A program made the position numbers and the translations under genes. The notes under the pieces are model-generated. The model did no database searches. It saw only the letters and a list, made by a program, of their open reading frames with translations, and was not told the DNA's origin. Positions 26,109 to 35,034 of a stretch of DNA of 64,000 nt are shown one piece after another; position 1 is the stretch's first letter; every line of letters starts with the position of its first letter. Source of the DNA: CAZSIA01 sp045126355 (lineage in GTDB: Bacteria > Bacillota_I > Bacilli_A > Acholeplasmatales > Anaeroplasmataceae); the NCBI GenBank assembly GCA_045126355.1, contig JBGVOE010000065.1, positions 19,990 to 83,989 of the forward strand, in the 5' to 3' direction.

Positions 26109-27359
26109 ATGGTTTATACTAAAGGGATTAAGCTTATAGAATATAAGGAACTTATGGAAGAATGGGATTTGCATAAAAATAAAGAACGAAATTTATATCC
26201 TGATAAATTGACTCATGGATCGAATAAAAAAGCTTGGTGGATATGTAAAAAGGGTCATTCGTTTGAACAAAAAATTTCTAACAGAACAATTAAGAAATAT
26301 CAATGTCCATATTGTAGTAATCAAGGAATACTTCCTGGACATAATGATTTTGCGACTAGAAATCCAGAGTTGTTAAGTGAATGGGATTATGAAAGAAACA
26401 TACTCAAACCAACGGAAGTGATGAGTGGTAGCAGAGAAAAAGTTTGGTGGAAATGTAGTATAGGTCACTCATATCAAGCGACTCTTAATCACAGGACTTC
26501 GAAAGACGCTACTGGTTGCCCAATTTGTTTCTCAGGTAGACAAACATCATTTGCTGAGCAGGCAATATACTTTTATATTAAAAAAGAATTTCCAGACGCA
26601 ATAAATAGAATGAAAAATGTATTTGGTTCTAAATTTGAATTAGATATTTATATACCATCAATTAATACTGCTATAGAAGTTGATGGAGAACCTTGGCATG
26701 GAAAGGAAAAATTGGAAAGAGAAAAAAGAAAATATAAACTTTGTCAACAAAACAATATTAGGTTAATTAGAATAAGAGAGAAAAAATATGAATTGGGAGT
26801 TAATATAGCTGACTATGGTTTTTTCTATGAAGATTTATATAAAGAGAATGTTTTGGAATTTGTAATTTATGAATTAATAAAGTTTTTAACTATGAAAATG
26901 TATTTTCAAATGGTTATAGATATTGATATAAAAAGAGATAGAATTAACATTTTAGAAAACTATCAAGGTGTTAAAAAAGGCTCAATTTTAGATGTTTATC
27001 CTGAAATATCAAGCGAGTGGCATACAATAAAAAATGGTACATTAAAACCAACAATGTTTACTCCAGGATCTGATAAAAAGGTTTGGTGGATTTGCCCGAT
27101 TTGTAATAATGAATATCAAGCCACAATTAGTCATAGATGTTACGGGACTAGCTGTCCTAAATGTGGAATACTTAAATCAAAAAATGCCAAATCAAAAGCT
27201 GTTTTGATGATTGATATTAATACTAATAAAACTATAAAAATTTTTAAATCTATTTCAGACGCTAGTCGTGAAATGAATGTTTCGTCAGGCAATATTTGTA
27301 TGGTTTTAAAAGGTAAAAGAAAACATACTAAGGGGTTTACTTGGAAATATAAAGAATAA
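26109..27359 (+). CDS. Zinc-ribbon, Vsr/DUF559-like nuclease with NUMOD1-type tail
   Basis: A 416-residue mosaic. Three related treble-clef/zinc-ribbon repeats (W-W-x-C-x(2)-GH/C ... C-P-x-C) lie at about 15-60, 88-142 and 297-352. Between the second and third is a PD-(D/E)XK nuclease of the Vsr/DUF559 kind (about 147-225): SFAEQAIYFY, KFELDIYIPS, AIEVDGEPWHG, then RLIRIRE. The C-terminal ~50 residues (SDASREMNVSSGNICMVLKG) match the NUMOD1 DNA-binding helix-turn-helix of homing endonucleases. Probably a site-specific DNA endonuclease, either a selfish freestanding homing enzyme or a defence nuclease. Weak RBS (AAGGTTGTGACG). It stands in the accessory region next to a second nuclease gene. 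Confidence 0.85.
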   Translation: MVYTKGIKLIEYKELMEEWDLHKNKERNLYPDKLTHGSNKKAWWICKKGHSFEQKISNRTIKKYQCPYCSNQGILPGHNDFATRNPELLSEWDYERNILKPTEVMSGSREKVWWKCSIGHSYQATLNHRTSKDATGCPICFSGRQTSFAEQAIYFYIKKEFPDAINRMKNVFGSKFELDIYIPSINTAIEVDGEPWHGKEKLEREKRKYKLCQQNNIRLIRIREKKYELGVNIADYGFFYEDLYKENVLEFVIYELIKFLTMKMYFQMVIDIDIKRDRINILENYQGVKKGSILDVYPEISSEWHTIKNGTLKPTMFTPGSDKKVWWICPICNNEYQATISHRCYGTSCPKCGILKSKNAKSKAVLMIDINTNKTIKIFKSISDASREMNVSSGNICMVLKGKRKHTKGFTWKYKE

Positions 27360-27425
27360 TAGATTAAAAATATTAATTGATAATAAAAAAGAATTTATCA
27401 AATGTTTATTAAAGAGGATATAAAT

Positions 27426-28235
27426 ATGGAAACAAAAGATTTAATTTTACTAGTTGTAATTATATTAGCGGTAGTACTACTTACTATTTGTATTTTTGTT
27501 AGAGTCTATAAAAAATATGTTTTAACTAATAGTGAGGCATTAAATAAATTAAAAGAATTAAATGAAAAGTATGTTTTTTATGAGATTCCTAAATTAGAGT
27601 TTATTAACAAATATGACAACGAAATAATGTATAATGAAATCTCAGTTAGAGATTACTTAGTTTATCAATTACAGTTTAAGGCTAAAGAAGTAAAATATTC
27701 AATGGAGCGTACTAGAGAAAATCAAGTTAATTTCAGTAGATATCGAGAAGATATTTCTTCAAAATGTATTTTAGGAATCAATACTGAAAATGTTAAATTA
27801 AGATTTTTATTTTTATTATTTGAAAGGAATCTTTTTAAAAAATATACTTTAAAACCTCAAATTAATTATTCTATTTTTGTGAGATTAATATTGACTGATA
27901 TAAATGGAAAATTTAAAACAACTAAGTATAAAATTTTCTCTGTTGAAGAAATTTATGACATACTTTATAAGTTAAGTAAAAGAAATGGGAACTTCTATTT
28001 AGTCCCTGAAATATGGGAATCAATTTGTAGAGTAGAAAGAGGAAAAGTATCTAATAAAATGCGTTTTTCTATTTATAAAAGGGATAATTACCGTTGCAAG
28101 AAATGTGGTAGACGAACAGATGATTTAGAAATTGATCATATTTTTCCGATTGCTAAAGGTGGTAAAAGTACATATGATAATCTTCAAACATTATGTAGAA
28201 GATGTAATAAGATAAAGGGTGCAAATATTGAATAG
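27426..28235 (+). CDS. Membrane-anchored HNH endonuclease-like protein
   Basis: About 269 residues. One N-terminal membrane segment (about 6-26, LLVVIILAVVLLTICIFV) is followed by about 190 residues of unknown cytoplasmic sequence. A C-terminal HNH domain then follows: YRCKKCGRRTDDLEIDHIFP, NLQTLCRRCN and KG (about 219-266). The four cysteines of the zinc knuckle and the HNH histidine are all present. The start is ATG 27426 after AAAGAGGA; ATG 27402 has no RBS. A nuclease tethered to the membrane is unusual and could act on incoming DNA or in membrane-linked defence; this is inference. Confidence 0.83.
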   Translation: METKDLILLVVIILAVVLLTICIFVRVYKKYVLTNSEALNKLKELNEKYVFYEIPKLEFINKYDNEIMYNEISVRDYLVYQLQFKAKEVKYSMERTRENQVNFSRYREDISSKCILGINTENVKLRFLFLLFERNLFKKYTLKPQINYSIFVRLILTDINGKFKTTKYKIFSVEEIYDILYKLSKRNGNFYLVPEIWESICRVERGKVSNKMRFSIYKRDNYRCKKCGRRTDDLEIDHIFPIAKGGKSTYDNLQTLCRRCNKIKGANIE

Positions 28236-28318
28236 TGTTTTCTATTTGTTCATAATTAACTACAGCAATAACTATTGAAATTATATTTAGTTATCAATTA
28301 ATGCCACATTAAAAAATA

Positions 28319-28327
28319 TGCTACAAT
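28319..28327 (+). promoter_or_regulatory. Extended -10 promoter candidate before the GGCT gene
   Basis: TGCTACAAT at 28319-28327 is a TGN-TACAAT extended -10 with no good -35. It lies in the only sizeable gap (28236-28380) between the HNH and GGCT-like genes. Confidence 0.5.
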
Positions 28328-28380
28328 ATATATGAATTATTACAATTATAAATTGTAAAGTTAGTGAGATGATTTATATT

Positions 28381-28815
28381 ATGAAAAGCAATTATGTATT
28401 TACTTATGGAACATTATTAAAAGGTGAAAGAAACCATTATAATTATTTAAGCGATGAAGACTTTATTTGTGATGGTTTTATTGATGGTTTTGTAATGTTT
28501 AATTTAGGAAGATATCCTGGAATATATAAAGGTGAAGGATTAGTTTTAGGAGAACTTTATTTAGTAGATGAAAAAACATTAGCTAAATTAGATTATTTAG
28601 AAGAAGAGGGTTCTCTTTATATAAGAAAAACTACTAAAGTATATTCTTCAAATAAAACTTATGAAGCTTTTGTTTATATTTATAATCTTCATGAAGATAA
28701 TCCTACTTATTTAGGAGATGGATTATATTCTTGGAAGAAATTAAATAAAGAAAATATTAATGAATTAATTGAATTAGGATTACCTAGTGATTCAATTAAT
28801 AAATACTTCAAATAG
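28381..28815 (+). CDS. Gamma-glutamylcyclotransferase/AIG2-like protein
   Basis: About 144 residues with the family signature VFTYGTLLKGERN at the N-terminus (Y-G-T-L substrate loop), ALGRYPG-type sequence (NLGRYPGIYKGEG) and a catalytic Glu region LDYLEEEGSLYIRK. Members cyclise gamma-glutamyl amines or peptides and act in glutathione or gamma-glutamylamine turnover. The start could be ATG 28369 or 28381; the later one has the better spacing to AGTGAG. Cotranscribed with the next gene. Confidence 0.85.
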   Translation: MKSNYVFTYGTLLKGERNHYNYLSDEDFICDGFIDGFVMFNLGRYPGIYKGEGLVLGELYLVDEKTLAKLDYLEEEGSLYIRKTTKVYSSNKTYEAFVYIYNLHEDNPTYLGDGLYSWKKLNKENINELIELGLPSDSINKYFK

Positions 28816-28830
28816 TAGGAGTGATTAGTT

Positions 28831-29355
28831 ATGAGTTTAAAAGCAGTAGATAAAATTATTAAAGAATGTAGTGAATATAATATTACAAGTAGATCAATTT
28901 ACATGATGACTAATACTAATATAGGCGCTAAAAGTGGAATAAGATGGATTTCTAATAATGACATTAACAGGATAAAGATTTATTTCTTATATGAATTTTT
29001 AATACATTCTACTTTATTTTTAAATATGTTTAAACAAACTCCAAAACTTAGAAATGAATTTATTAACTCAATTGAAAGAGATTCAAATTTATTGGATTTA
29101 AATGAGTATGAATTATCTTTTATTAATATGTTCAATTCTATTAATTCATTAAAAAATTATGATGAAATAGTAGATGAAATTAATAAGCTAATAGAGTTCA
29201 TGAATAGTATTGGTTACAATTTAACTGCAATTATCTTTGATGATAGGGTAGAAGCTTATAAATATTGTCTTGAAATGGAAAAGATGTATTCTTTTGATAT
29301 TGAATTTAAGAAAGTATTATTAGAATATGATAAGAATTTAGTAGAAGTAAAATAA
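28831..29355 (+). CDS. Hypothetical cytoplasmic protein
   Basis: A 174-residue, mainly helical protein rich in Asn, Ile, Leu and Glu, without signal or membrane segments. I recognise no family. It follows the GGCT-like gene by 15 nt (RBS TAGGAGTGA) and ends at a clear terminator, so the two form a small operon. Confidence 0.75.
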   Translation: MSLKAVDKIIKECSEYNITSRSIYMMTNTNIGAKSGIRWISNNDINRIKIYFLYEFLIHSTLFLNMFKQTPKLRNEFINSIERDSNLLDLNEYELSFINMFNSINSLKNYDEIVDEINKLIEFMNSIGYNLTAIIFDDRVEAYKYCLEMEKMYSFDIEFKKVLLEYDKNLVEVK

Positions 29356-29369
29356 ATATATAATTTGTT

Positions 29370-29410
29370 AGATGCAAACAATATCTAATATTGTAAGCAT
29401 CTTTTTATTT
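29370..29410 (+). terminator. Terminator before the nuclease-helicase operon
   Basis: AGATGC (29370-29375) pairs with GCATCT (29397-29402); an inner stem ACAATA/TATTGT is at 29378-29394. A T-run follows. Confidence 0.9.
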
Positions 29411-29431
29411 TTTTGATTACTTATAATCAAA

Positions 29432-29493
29432 TTGAGAAAATAGTAAGAGTGTGTTAAAATGATAATAAAGAATTTAAGAATTTTTCTTAAATT
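29432..29493 (+). promoter_or_regulatory. Promoter and perfect palindrome in front of the nuclease-helicase operon
   Basis: TTGAGA (29432-29437), 17 nt, TAAAAT (29455-29460) form a promoter. From about 10 nt downstream of the -10 lies a perfect inverted repeat AATTTAAGAA-TTT-TTCTTAAATT (29471-29493), overlapping or just after the transcription start. It could be a repressor operator or a leader hairpin; no repressor gene is adjacent. The RBS AGAGGTGG follows. Confidence 0.7.
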
Positions 29494-29511
29494 AAAAGAG
29501 GTGGCAGTAAT

Positions 29512-31380
29512 ATGATAGTTTATAGTGCGACAAAGATGGAATTTAATAATGATGTTATTATGAATCAAATATCGGATAAGATATTAGAAAAACTTCATGA
29601 AGCAAATATACATGGTGGAGAAGAAGCAGAATATCGTTCTTGGCAAAACTCACTTATTTTTATGCGTAATGTTTTAGATGATAAAGATATTCCGGATGAA
29701 GCTAGTATTGCGATTGAATACCAAATTCCTAGAACTAGTAAACGAGTAGATTTTATTATTGCTGGCGCTGATAGTAATAATAAAGATAATGTTATTATTG
29801 TTGAATTAAAACAATGGGAAAAAGTTGAAAAAGTAGCCGATGAAATGCTACATAGTGTAAGAGCATTTACTGGTGGAGCGGTAAGAATGGTATCTCATCC
29901 ATCTTATCAAGCCTACTCTTATGCAGTATTTATTAGAAATTCTAGCGAACAAGTCCAAGATAATGATATAAATATTATTCCTTGTGCTTATTTACATAAT
30001 TATGATGAAAAATATTTAAGCGAACTTGATGATGAAATTTATAAGGACTGGTATAATGAAGCACCATTCTTTATTAAGAATCAAGTTTTAGATTTGAGAA
30101 ATTTTATTAAGAAGTATATAACGAAAAAATCTAGTGATGGACAACTTCTATATAAGATTGATAATGGTAGAATTCGTCCTTCAAAAGCATTACAAGATTG
30201 TATTGTTTCTTTAATGAAGGGTAATAAAGAGTTTATGTTATTAGATGAACAAGCTGTTGTTTATGATATGTGCATTAAGACAATGAATCAATGCTTAAAA
30301 GATATGAAAAAGCGTACTTTGATCATAACTGGCGGACCAGGAACCGGAAAAAGCGTTTTAGCACTAAATCTTTTAAAGCATTTTACTTCTAAAAGATTAA
30401 ATGCTAGTTATGTCACTAAAAATAGTGCACCTAGAGAAGCTTATTTAAAACTTTTAACAAAATCAGATTTGAAGAAAGAAATTAATATAAAGCAATTATT
30501 TAGATCACCATTTGGTTTATGTAAAGCACCAAGTAATTTTTACGATTGTTTAATAGTTGATGAATCTCATCGATTAGTTAAACAAATGTATGGTGATTTC
30601 CAAGGCCAAAATCAAGTTATGGAATGTATTAATTCATCACTTTTATCAATCTTTTTAATTGATGAAAACCAAAGAATTACAACTAAAGATATTGGTAGTG
30701 TTGATGAAATTAAATATTGGGCTAAAGAATTAGGCAGTAGAGTAATAATGAATGATGAAACAGTGTTAGTGTCACAATTTAGATGTAATGGAAGTGATTT
30801 ATACATTCAGTTTTTAAATAACTTATTACAAATAGATGAGTATGTTGATATTGATATTACTGAACTTAATTTTGATATAGAAGTATTTGATGATCCTATA
30901 TTAATGAGAGATGAATTAAGAAAGAAAAATCAAATTAACAATAAAGCCAGAATGGTGGCTGGATATTGTTATGATTGGAATGTTAAGAATCATAGAGATG
31001 AATATGATATCTATTTAGAAAACGGATTTAGAGCAAAATGGAATTTAGAAAATGATAAGGTTTGGGCAATTAATCCAAATTCTTTTGAAGAAGTAGGATG
31101 TATTCATACTGCTCAAGGTTTAGAATTTGATTATGTTGGTGTAATAATTGGTAATGATTTAAGATATGATGAAGTTAATCATCAAATTATTATTGATAAA
31201 TCAAAGATAAGTAAAGACGATAAAACATCAGGTATTAAATCATGTGGAGAAGGATTAGCTAGACAATTAATTAAAAACACTTATAAAACTTTATTAACTA
31301 GAGGGCAAAAAGGGTGCTATATTTATTGTGAAGATAAAGCACTTTCAAGATATATTAAGAGAATGTTAGGTATTTGTTAA
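29512..31380 (+). CDS. PD-(D/E)XK nuclease fused to Schlafen-type helicase (DUF2075-like)
   Basis: A 622-residue protein. The N-terminal ~200 residues contain a nuclease core, RVDFIIAG then VIIVELKQWEKV (about residues 79-105; D, E-x-K). The C-terminal part is a P-loop helicase of the DUF2075/SLFN group. It has Walker A TGGPGTGKSVLALNLL (about 272-287), Walker B LIVDESHRL (about 346-354), LIDENQRI, CIHTAQGLEFDYVGVI and a C-terminal LLTRGQKGCYIY. Such proteins occur in phage defence contexts and in ordinary Firmicute genomes; the DNA or RNA target is unknown. It is the first gene of a coupled unit: ATG of the next ORF overlaps its stop by 1 nt. Confidence 0.88.
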   Translation: MIVYSATKMEFNNDVIMNQISDKILEKLHEANIHGGEEAEYRSWQNSLIFMRNVLDDKDIPDEASIAIEYQIPRTSKRVDFIIAGADSNNKDNVIIVELKQWEKVEKVADEMLHSVRAFTGGAVRMVSHPSYQAYSYAVFIRNSSEQVQDNDINIIPCAYLHNYDEKYLSELDDEIYKDWYNEAPFFIKNQVLDLRNFIKKYITKKSSDGQLLYKIDNGRIRPSKALQDCIVSLMKGNKEFMLLDEQAVVYDMCIKTMNQCLKDMKKRTLIITGGPGTGKSVLALNLLKHFTSKRLNASYVTKNSAPREAYLKLLTKSDLKKEINIKQLFRSPFGLCKAPSNFYDCLIVDESHRLVKQMYGDFQGQNQVMECINSSLLSIFLIDENQRITTKDIGSVDEIKYWAKELGSRVIMNDETVLVSQFRCNGSDLYIQFLNNLLQIDEYVDIDITELNFDIEVFDDPILMRDELRKKNQINNKARMVAGYCYDWNVKNHRDEYDIYLENGFRAKWNLENDKVWAINPNSFEEVGCIHTAQGLEFDYVGVIIGNDLRYDEVNHQIIIDKSKISKDDKTSGIKSCGEGLARQLIKNTYKTLLTRGQKGCYIYCEDKALSRYIKRMLGIC

Positions 31381-31544
31381 TGAAAATAAAAGTAGAAATA
31401 ACTGAAACTTTACAAAAAACTATTGAAGTAGATGCTGAAGATATTAATGAAGCATTATTAATAGTAAAGAGAAAATATAGAAATTCAGAAGTTATTTTAG
31501 ATGATACTTCTTTTATTGATGCAGAATTTATGGTGGTTGAATAA
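31380..31544 (+). CDS. DpnD/PcfM-like small protein
   Basis: A 54-residue protein starting MKIKVEITETLQKTIEVDAE and ending AEFMVVE. The pattern V-x-I-T-E-T-L-x(n)-I-E-V-x-A-x-x-x-x-E-A, then S-E-V-I-L-D and F, is that of the DpnD/PcfM family, whose founding members sit in the DpnII restriction locus and on conjugative plasmids. Function is not known. TAATG overlap with the helicase gene and a 2-nt gap to the MazG-like gene place it firmly in the operon. Confidence 0.75.
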   Translation: MKIKVEITETLQKTIEVDAEDINEALLIVKRKYRNSEVILDDTSFIDAEFMVVE

Positions 31545-31546
31545 TT

Positions 31547-31873
31547 ATGGATAAACTTGAAATATTGAAACAAAGAATAAAAAAATTTAATGAAGATAGA
31601 GATTGGGATCAATTTCATACACCATCTAATTTAGCTAAATCTATTTGTATAGAAGCAAGTGAGTTATTAGAGTGTTTTCAGTGGAATGATACTGATTTTG
31701 ATATTGAAGAGGTAAAAGAAGAATTAGCGGATGTTATGAATTATTGTATTCAAATGTCACAAGTCTTAAATGTGGATTTAATTGAAATAATTAATTCTAA
31801 AATGGATAAAACTGAAAAGAAATATCCTGTTGATAAAGCAAAAGGTGTTTCAACTAAGTATAATAAGTTGTAA
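31547..31873 (+). CDS. MazG-like nucleotide pyrophosphohydrolase
   Basis: A 108-residue all-alpha NTP pyrophosphatase of the MazG-like/RS21-C6 type. The metal-binding pattern is complete: IEASELLECFQW (about 37-48) and EEVKEELADVMNY (about 54-67), the E-x-x-E...E-x-x-D signature. A DWDQFHTPSNLAKS segment matches the substrate pocket of dCTP-pyrophosphatase-like members. It would hydrolyse dNTPs to dNMP and PPi. Genetic linkage to a nuclease-helicase suggests nucleotide depletion or house-cleaning as part of a defence unit (inference). Confidence 0.9.
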   Translation: MDKLEILKQRIKKFNEDRDWDQFHTPSNLAKSICIEASELLECFQWNDTDFDIEEVKEELADVMNYCIQMSQVLNVDLIEIINSKMDKTEKKYPVDKAKGVSTKYNKL

Positions 31874-31894
31874 ATAGATATTAATGGTGATTTT

Positions 31895-34800
31895 ATGGAA
31901 AACATAGGAAGAATTTTATTAAAAGGAATTTATCAAAATTCATGGGTTAAAATTGAATATAAAAATCAGTCAGATGAAATAACTCATTACATGATTGGAA
32001 TCAATGACATAGATCCATTTAAAAAGAAAATTAAATGCGATTCTTTTAATATTGCTTATTCTAATGAAGTTGATGAAAGAAATATATTTTTTGATTCGAT
32101 TTTATCTGCTTCTTTATGTGAACACACTTATCATAAAACACCTGAAAAATTATTAGAAAAACTATTAAATAGAGAAGATTATCTATTTTTAAATGCTATT
32201 AGTGATAGAGAAGATTTATTAGATTATTATATAAATTGTTTTAAATTAGATACTGTTCCATATGTTTCAAAATACGGGATGATACCTGGTATTGATAAAG
32301 ATACTTTAATATTAAATTCAGAATATCAACTGTCAGATGAACAATTTAATGTGATGGCTAACAATGCTTTTTTTCAAGATGATAAAAAGAAAAAGAAAAA
32401 AGAAAAAGGTACGGAAAAATATGAAAATACATTAGCATGTAATTTTATAAGTGTTGTCACAAAAAAAGGTCTGTATGTATTAGCTTATAGACAGTTATGT
32501 TTAGATGTTTCAAGGAAAATATTAGTAGCTACTGGTGATATAATTATAAATAAAGAATTTTGTTATGACCCTGATACCAAAGATGTGAAGAATATTGAAA
32601 GTATCCATAGATATCTTCCTGAAGAAGAGTACCATTTATTAGATGATGTTGAAAATAATTTACAAAAAATTGTTAATATTATGCATGTTTATAACGAAAC
32701 AAGAAATAGTACATATAAAAATGAAGTAAGAATAGATACTCGACCATTTATTGTTAACTTAGGGAAAAAGATTTCAGTTGATATCGAAAAGGAGATTGAA
32801 GGTATCAAGGAAATGGTTAATCAATCAGAAGAAATGTCTTTACCAATCAGAACTTTTTTTGGTGACCCTGATAGTAAGTTGGCAAGAAAACAAACATATC
32901 CTATTTTTACTGTAGATAATAGATTTAATATTGATCAAATTAACGCCATTGATAAAGGAATGAAATCTCCAGTTAGTTATATTCAAGGCCCTCCAGGGAC
33001 AGGGAAGACTCAAACGTTATTGAATGCCATTGTTTCTGCTCAATTCAATGGTAAAACCGTTTTAGTTACGTCGAACAATAATATTCCTATAGACGGATTA
33101 TACACAGATATTTTAAATTTAGAGTATAAAAAAGATATTCCTTTATTATTTCCTGCTATTAGATTAGGAAGTTTTGAAAATTGTACATTGGCTATTGATC
33201 GAATTTTAGAAATGTATAATTTTGCTAAGGATTTAAAAGCAAATGAATCAAAAATTTCGCAACTAAAAGAAGATAGAAAAAACGATATGAAGAAATTAGT
33301 TAAATTATTAAGTGATTATGATAAGTTAACTGATTTAAAAACTAAGGAACAAGGGTTAATATCTATTTTAGAAAAAAACACAAATAATATGCTTAGTATT
33401 GATATACAAGCTCAATTAGAACTTATACGTAAAGATATACAAGATTTAGGAAATGTAGAAATAGAAGAATTTGAAGAATTAATGAAGAAGGATGAGAAAT
33501 ATTTTTATAATTTCTTTATGGCTATTCATTTTGAAACAGCTTCCCGACTTCAAAAATTAAGTAGGAATAAATATAAGGATTTAATGACTATTTTAACAAT
33601 GAGTGCTGAAACCAAAGAAGAAAAGAATATAAGAACTAAAGAATTTCGAAAATTTTTATCCGAAAATGAAAATTTAGGAAAGTTCTTAGAGATTTTCCCT
33701 GTTGTCATATCAACTAATTTATCTTGTACTTATTTAGGAAATCCTAGTCCTCATTTTGATTTAGTTATGATGGACGAGGCCGGTCAATGTAACGTTGTAA
33801 ATGCTTTAATACCTATAGTTAGAGGCAAACAATTGATGTTGGTTGGTGATCCACAACAATTAAAACCTGTTATTGTACTAGATCAAGGACTTAATAAAGA
33901 GTTAAGAAAAAAGTACCATGTTCCGAAAGAATATGATTACATTGAAAACTCAATTTACACTGTGTTTACTAATGTTGATATCATAAACAGTGAAACGTTA
34001 CTAAGTTATCATTATAGATGTAACGAAAAAATAATTGGATTTTCAAATAAAAAATATTATCATGGGAAATTAAAATTAAAGGCTTTAAGTAATGAAAGTA
34101 AACCATTACTTTTTGTAGATACTAGCAAAGATGATTCTAAAACTCCTGGAAGCATTAGAAATGTATCGGAAGTTGAAGCAGAATATATATGTAAATTTAT
34201 TAAAGATAATAATAAAGTCAATGTTGGTATTATTACACCATTTGTTCATCAAAAAGAATGTATCGAATATACATTAGAACAACATGGAATAAAGGATATT
34301 ACAGTTGGGACAGTTCATGCATTTCAGGGCGACCAAAAAGATGTTATTATTTTCTCAACAGCTATTACAAATAATACTTGTCCAGCAACATATGAGTGGT
34401 TGAAAAACAATAGAGAATTAATAAATGTTGCTGTTTCTAGAGCAAAACATAAATTAATAATGTTAGGAAATAAAGATGCTATAAAACAACTTTCTAAGAA
34501 TAAAGATGATTTAGTAGAATTGGCTGAATATGTTTATACTAATGGCGAAAGTATAGTTACCGATGTATCAATTTCATCAGTTGCATTAGGTACTAGACGA
34601 ATTAGTACAGAAAGTGAAGAAGAATTAGCTAGTACAATAAATCAAATTTTATCAGTTATTAATAAGAATTGTTATATTAGAACTGAGGTTGCAATATCAA
34701 GTATTTTTAATGAAGATAAAGTTGATTCAAGTTTATTTTATAAACAAAAATTTGATTTAGTTGTATTTGAAAAACAATATTCAAAAGATCAGGTTCTTTT

Positions 34801-34981
34801 GGCAGTAGAATTAAATGGTCCAGAGCACTATTTTGATGAAGAAGTTATTATTAGAGATAATAAGAAAAAACAGTATTGTGAACAACATAAATTACAATTA
34901 TTGAATATACCACGTGATTGCGCTCGTGATTATTACGATATTAAACAAAGTTTATTAACATTTGTTAAAGAGAAGAAATAA
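31895..34981 (+). CDS. Large SF1 DNA helicase with C-terminal DUF2726-like nuclease
   Basis: A 1028-residue protein. The N-terminal ~340 residues are unrecognised, with a lysine-rich stretch near residue 170. The SF1 (Dna2/UPF1-like) helicase core has Walker A IQGPPGTGKTQT (about 362-373), motif II MMDEAGQC (about 624), motif III VGDPQQLKPV, motif IV LSYHYRCNEKI, motif V GTVHAFQGDQKDVI and motif VI NVAVSRAKHKL. A coiled segment with Lys/Glu lies inside the core (about 445-560). Residues ~905-1020 form a DUF2726-type PD-(D/E)XK domain (FDLVVF, VLLAVELNGPEHY). Begins 21 nt after the MazG-like gene; likely the same transcript. Confidence 0.88.
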   Translation: MENIGRILLKGIYQNSWVKIEYKNQSDEITHYMIGINDIDPFKKKIKCDSFNIAYSNEVDERNIFFDSILSASLCEHTYHKTPEKLLEKLLNREDYLFLNAISDREDLLDYYINCFKLDTVPYVSKYGMIPGIDKDTLILNSEYQLSDEQFNVMANNAFFQDDKKKKKKEKGTEKYENTLACNFISVVTKKGLYVLAYRQLCLDVSRKILVATGDIIINKEFCYDPDTKDVKNIESIHRYLPEEEYHLLDDVENNLQKIVNIMHVYNETRNSTYKNEVRIDTRPFIVNLGKKISVDIEKEIEGIKEMVNQSEEMSLPIRTFFGDPDSKLARKQTYPIFTVDNRFNIDQINAIDKGMKSPVSYIQGPPGTGKTQTLLNAIVSAQFNGKTVLVTSNNNIPIDGLYTDILNLEYKKDIPLLFPAIRLGSFENCTLAIDRILEMYNFAKDLKANESKISQLKEDRKNDMKKLVKLLSDYDKLTDLKTKEQGLISILEKNTNNMLSIDIQAQLELIRKDIQDLGNVEIEEFEELMKKDEKYFYNFFMAIHFETASRLQKLSRNKYKDLMTILTMSAETKEEKNIRTKEFRKFLSENENLGKFLEIFPVVISTNLSCTYLGNPSPHFDLVMMDEAGQCNVVNALIPIVRGKQLMLVGDPQQLKPVIVLDQGLNKELRKKYHVPKEYDYIENSIYTVFTNVDIINSETLLSYHYRCNEKIIGFSNKKYYHGKLKLKALSNESKPLLFVDTSKDDSKTPGSIRNVSEVEAEYICKFIKDNNKVNVGIITPFVHQKECIEYTLEQHGIKDITVGTVHAFQGDQKDVIIFSTAITNNTCPATYEWLKNNRELINVAVSRAKHKLIMLGNKDAIKQLSKNKDDLVELAEYVYTNGESIVTDVSISSVALGTRRISTESEEELASTINQILSVINKNCYIRTEVAISSIFNEDKVDSSLFYKQKFDLVVFEKQYSKDQVLLAVELNGPEHYFDEEVIIRDNKKKQYCEQHKLQLLNIPRDCARDYYDIKQSLLTFVKEKK

Positions 34982-35034
34982 TAATACTAAATCAGTTATT
35001 TATAAAAATTTTATATGGATTGTAGGTTATAGTT

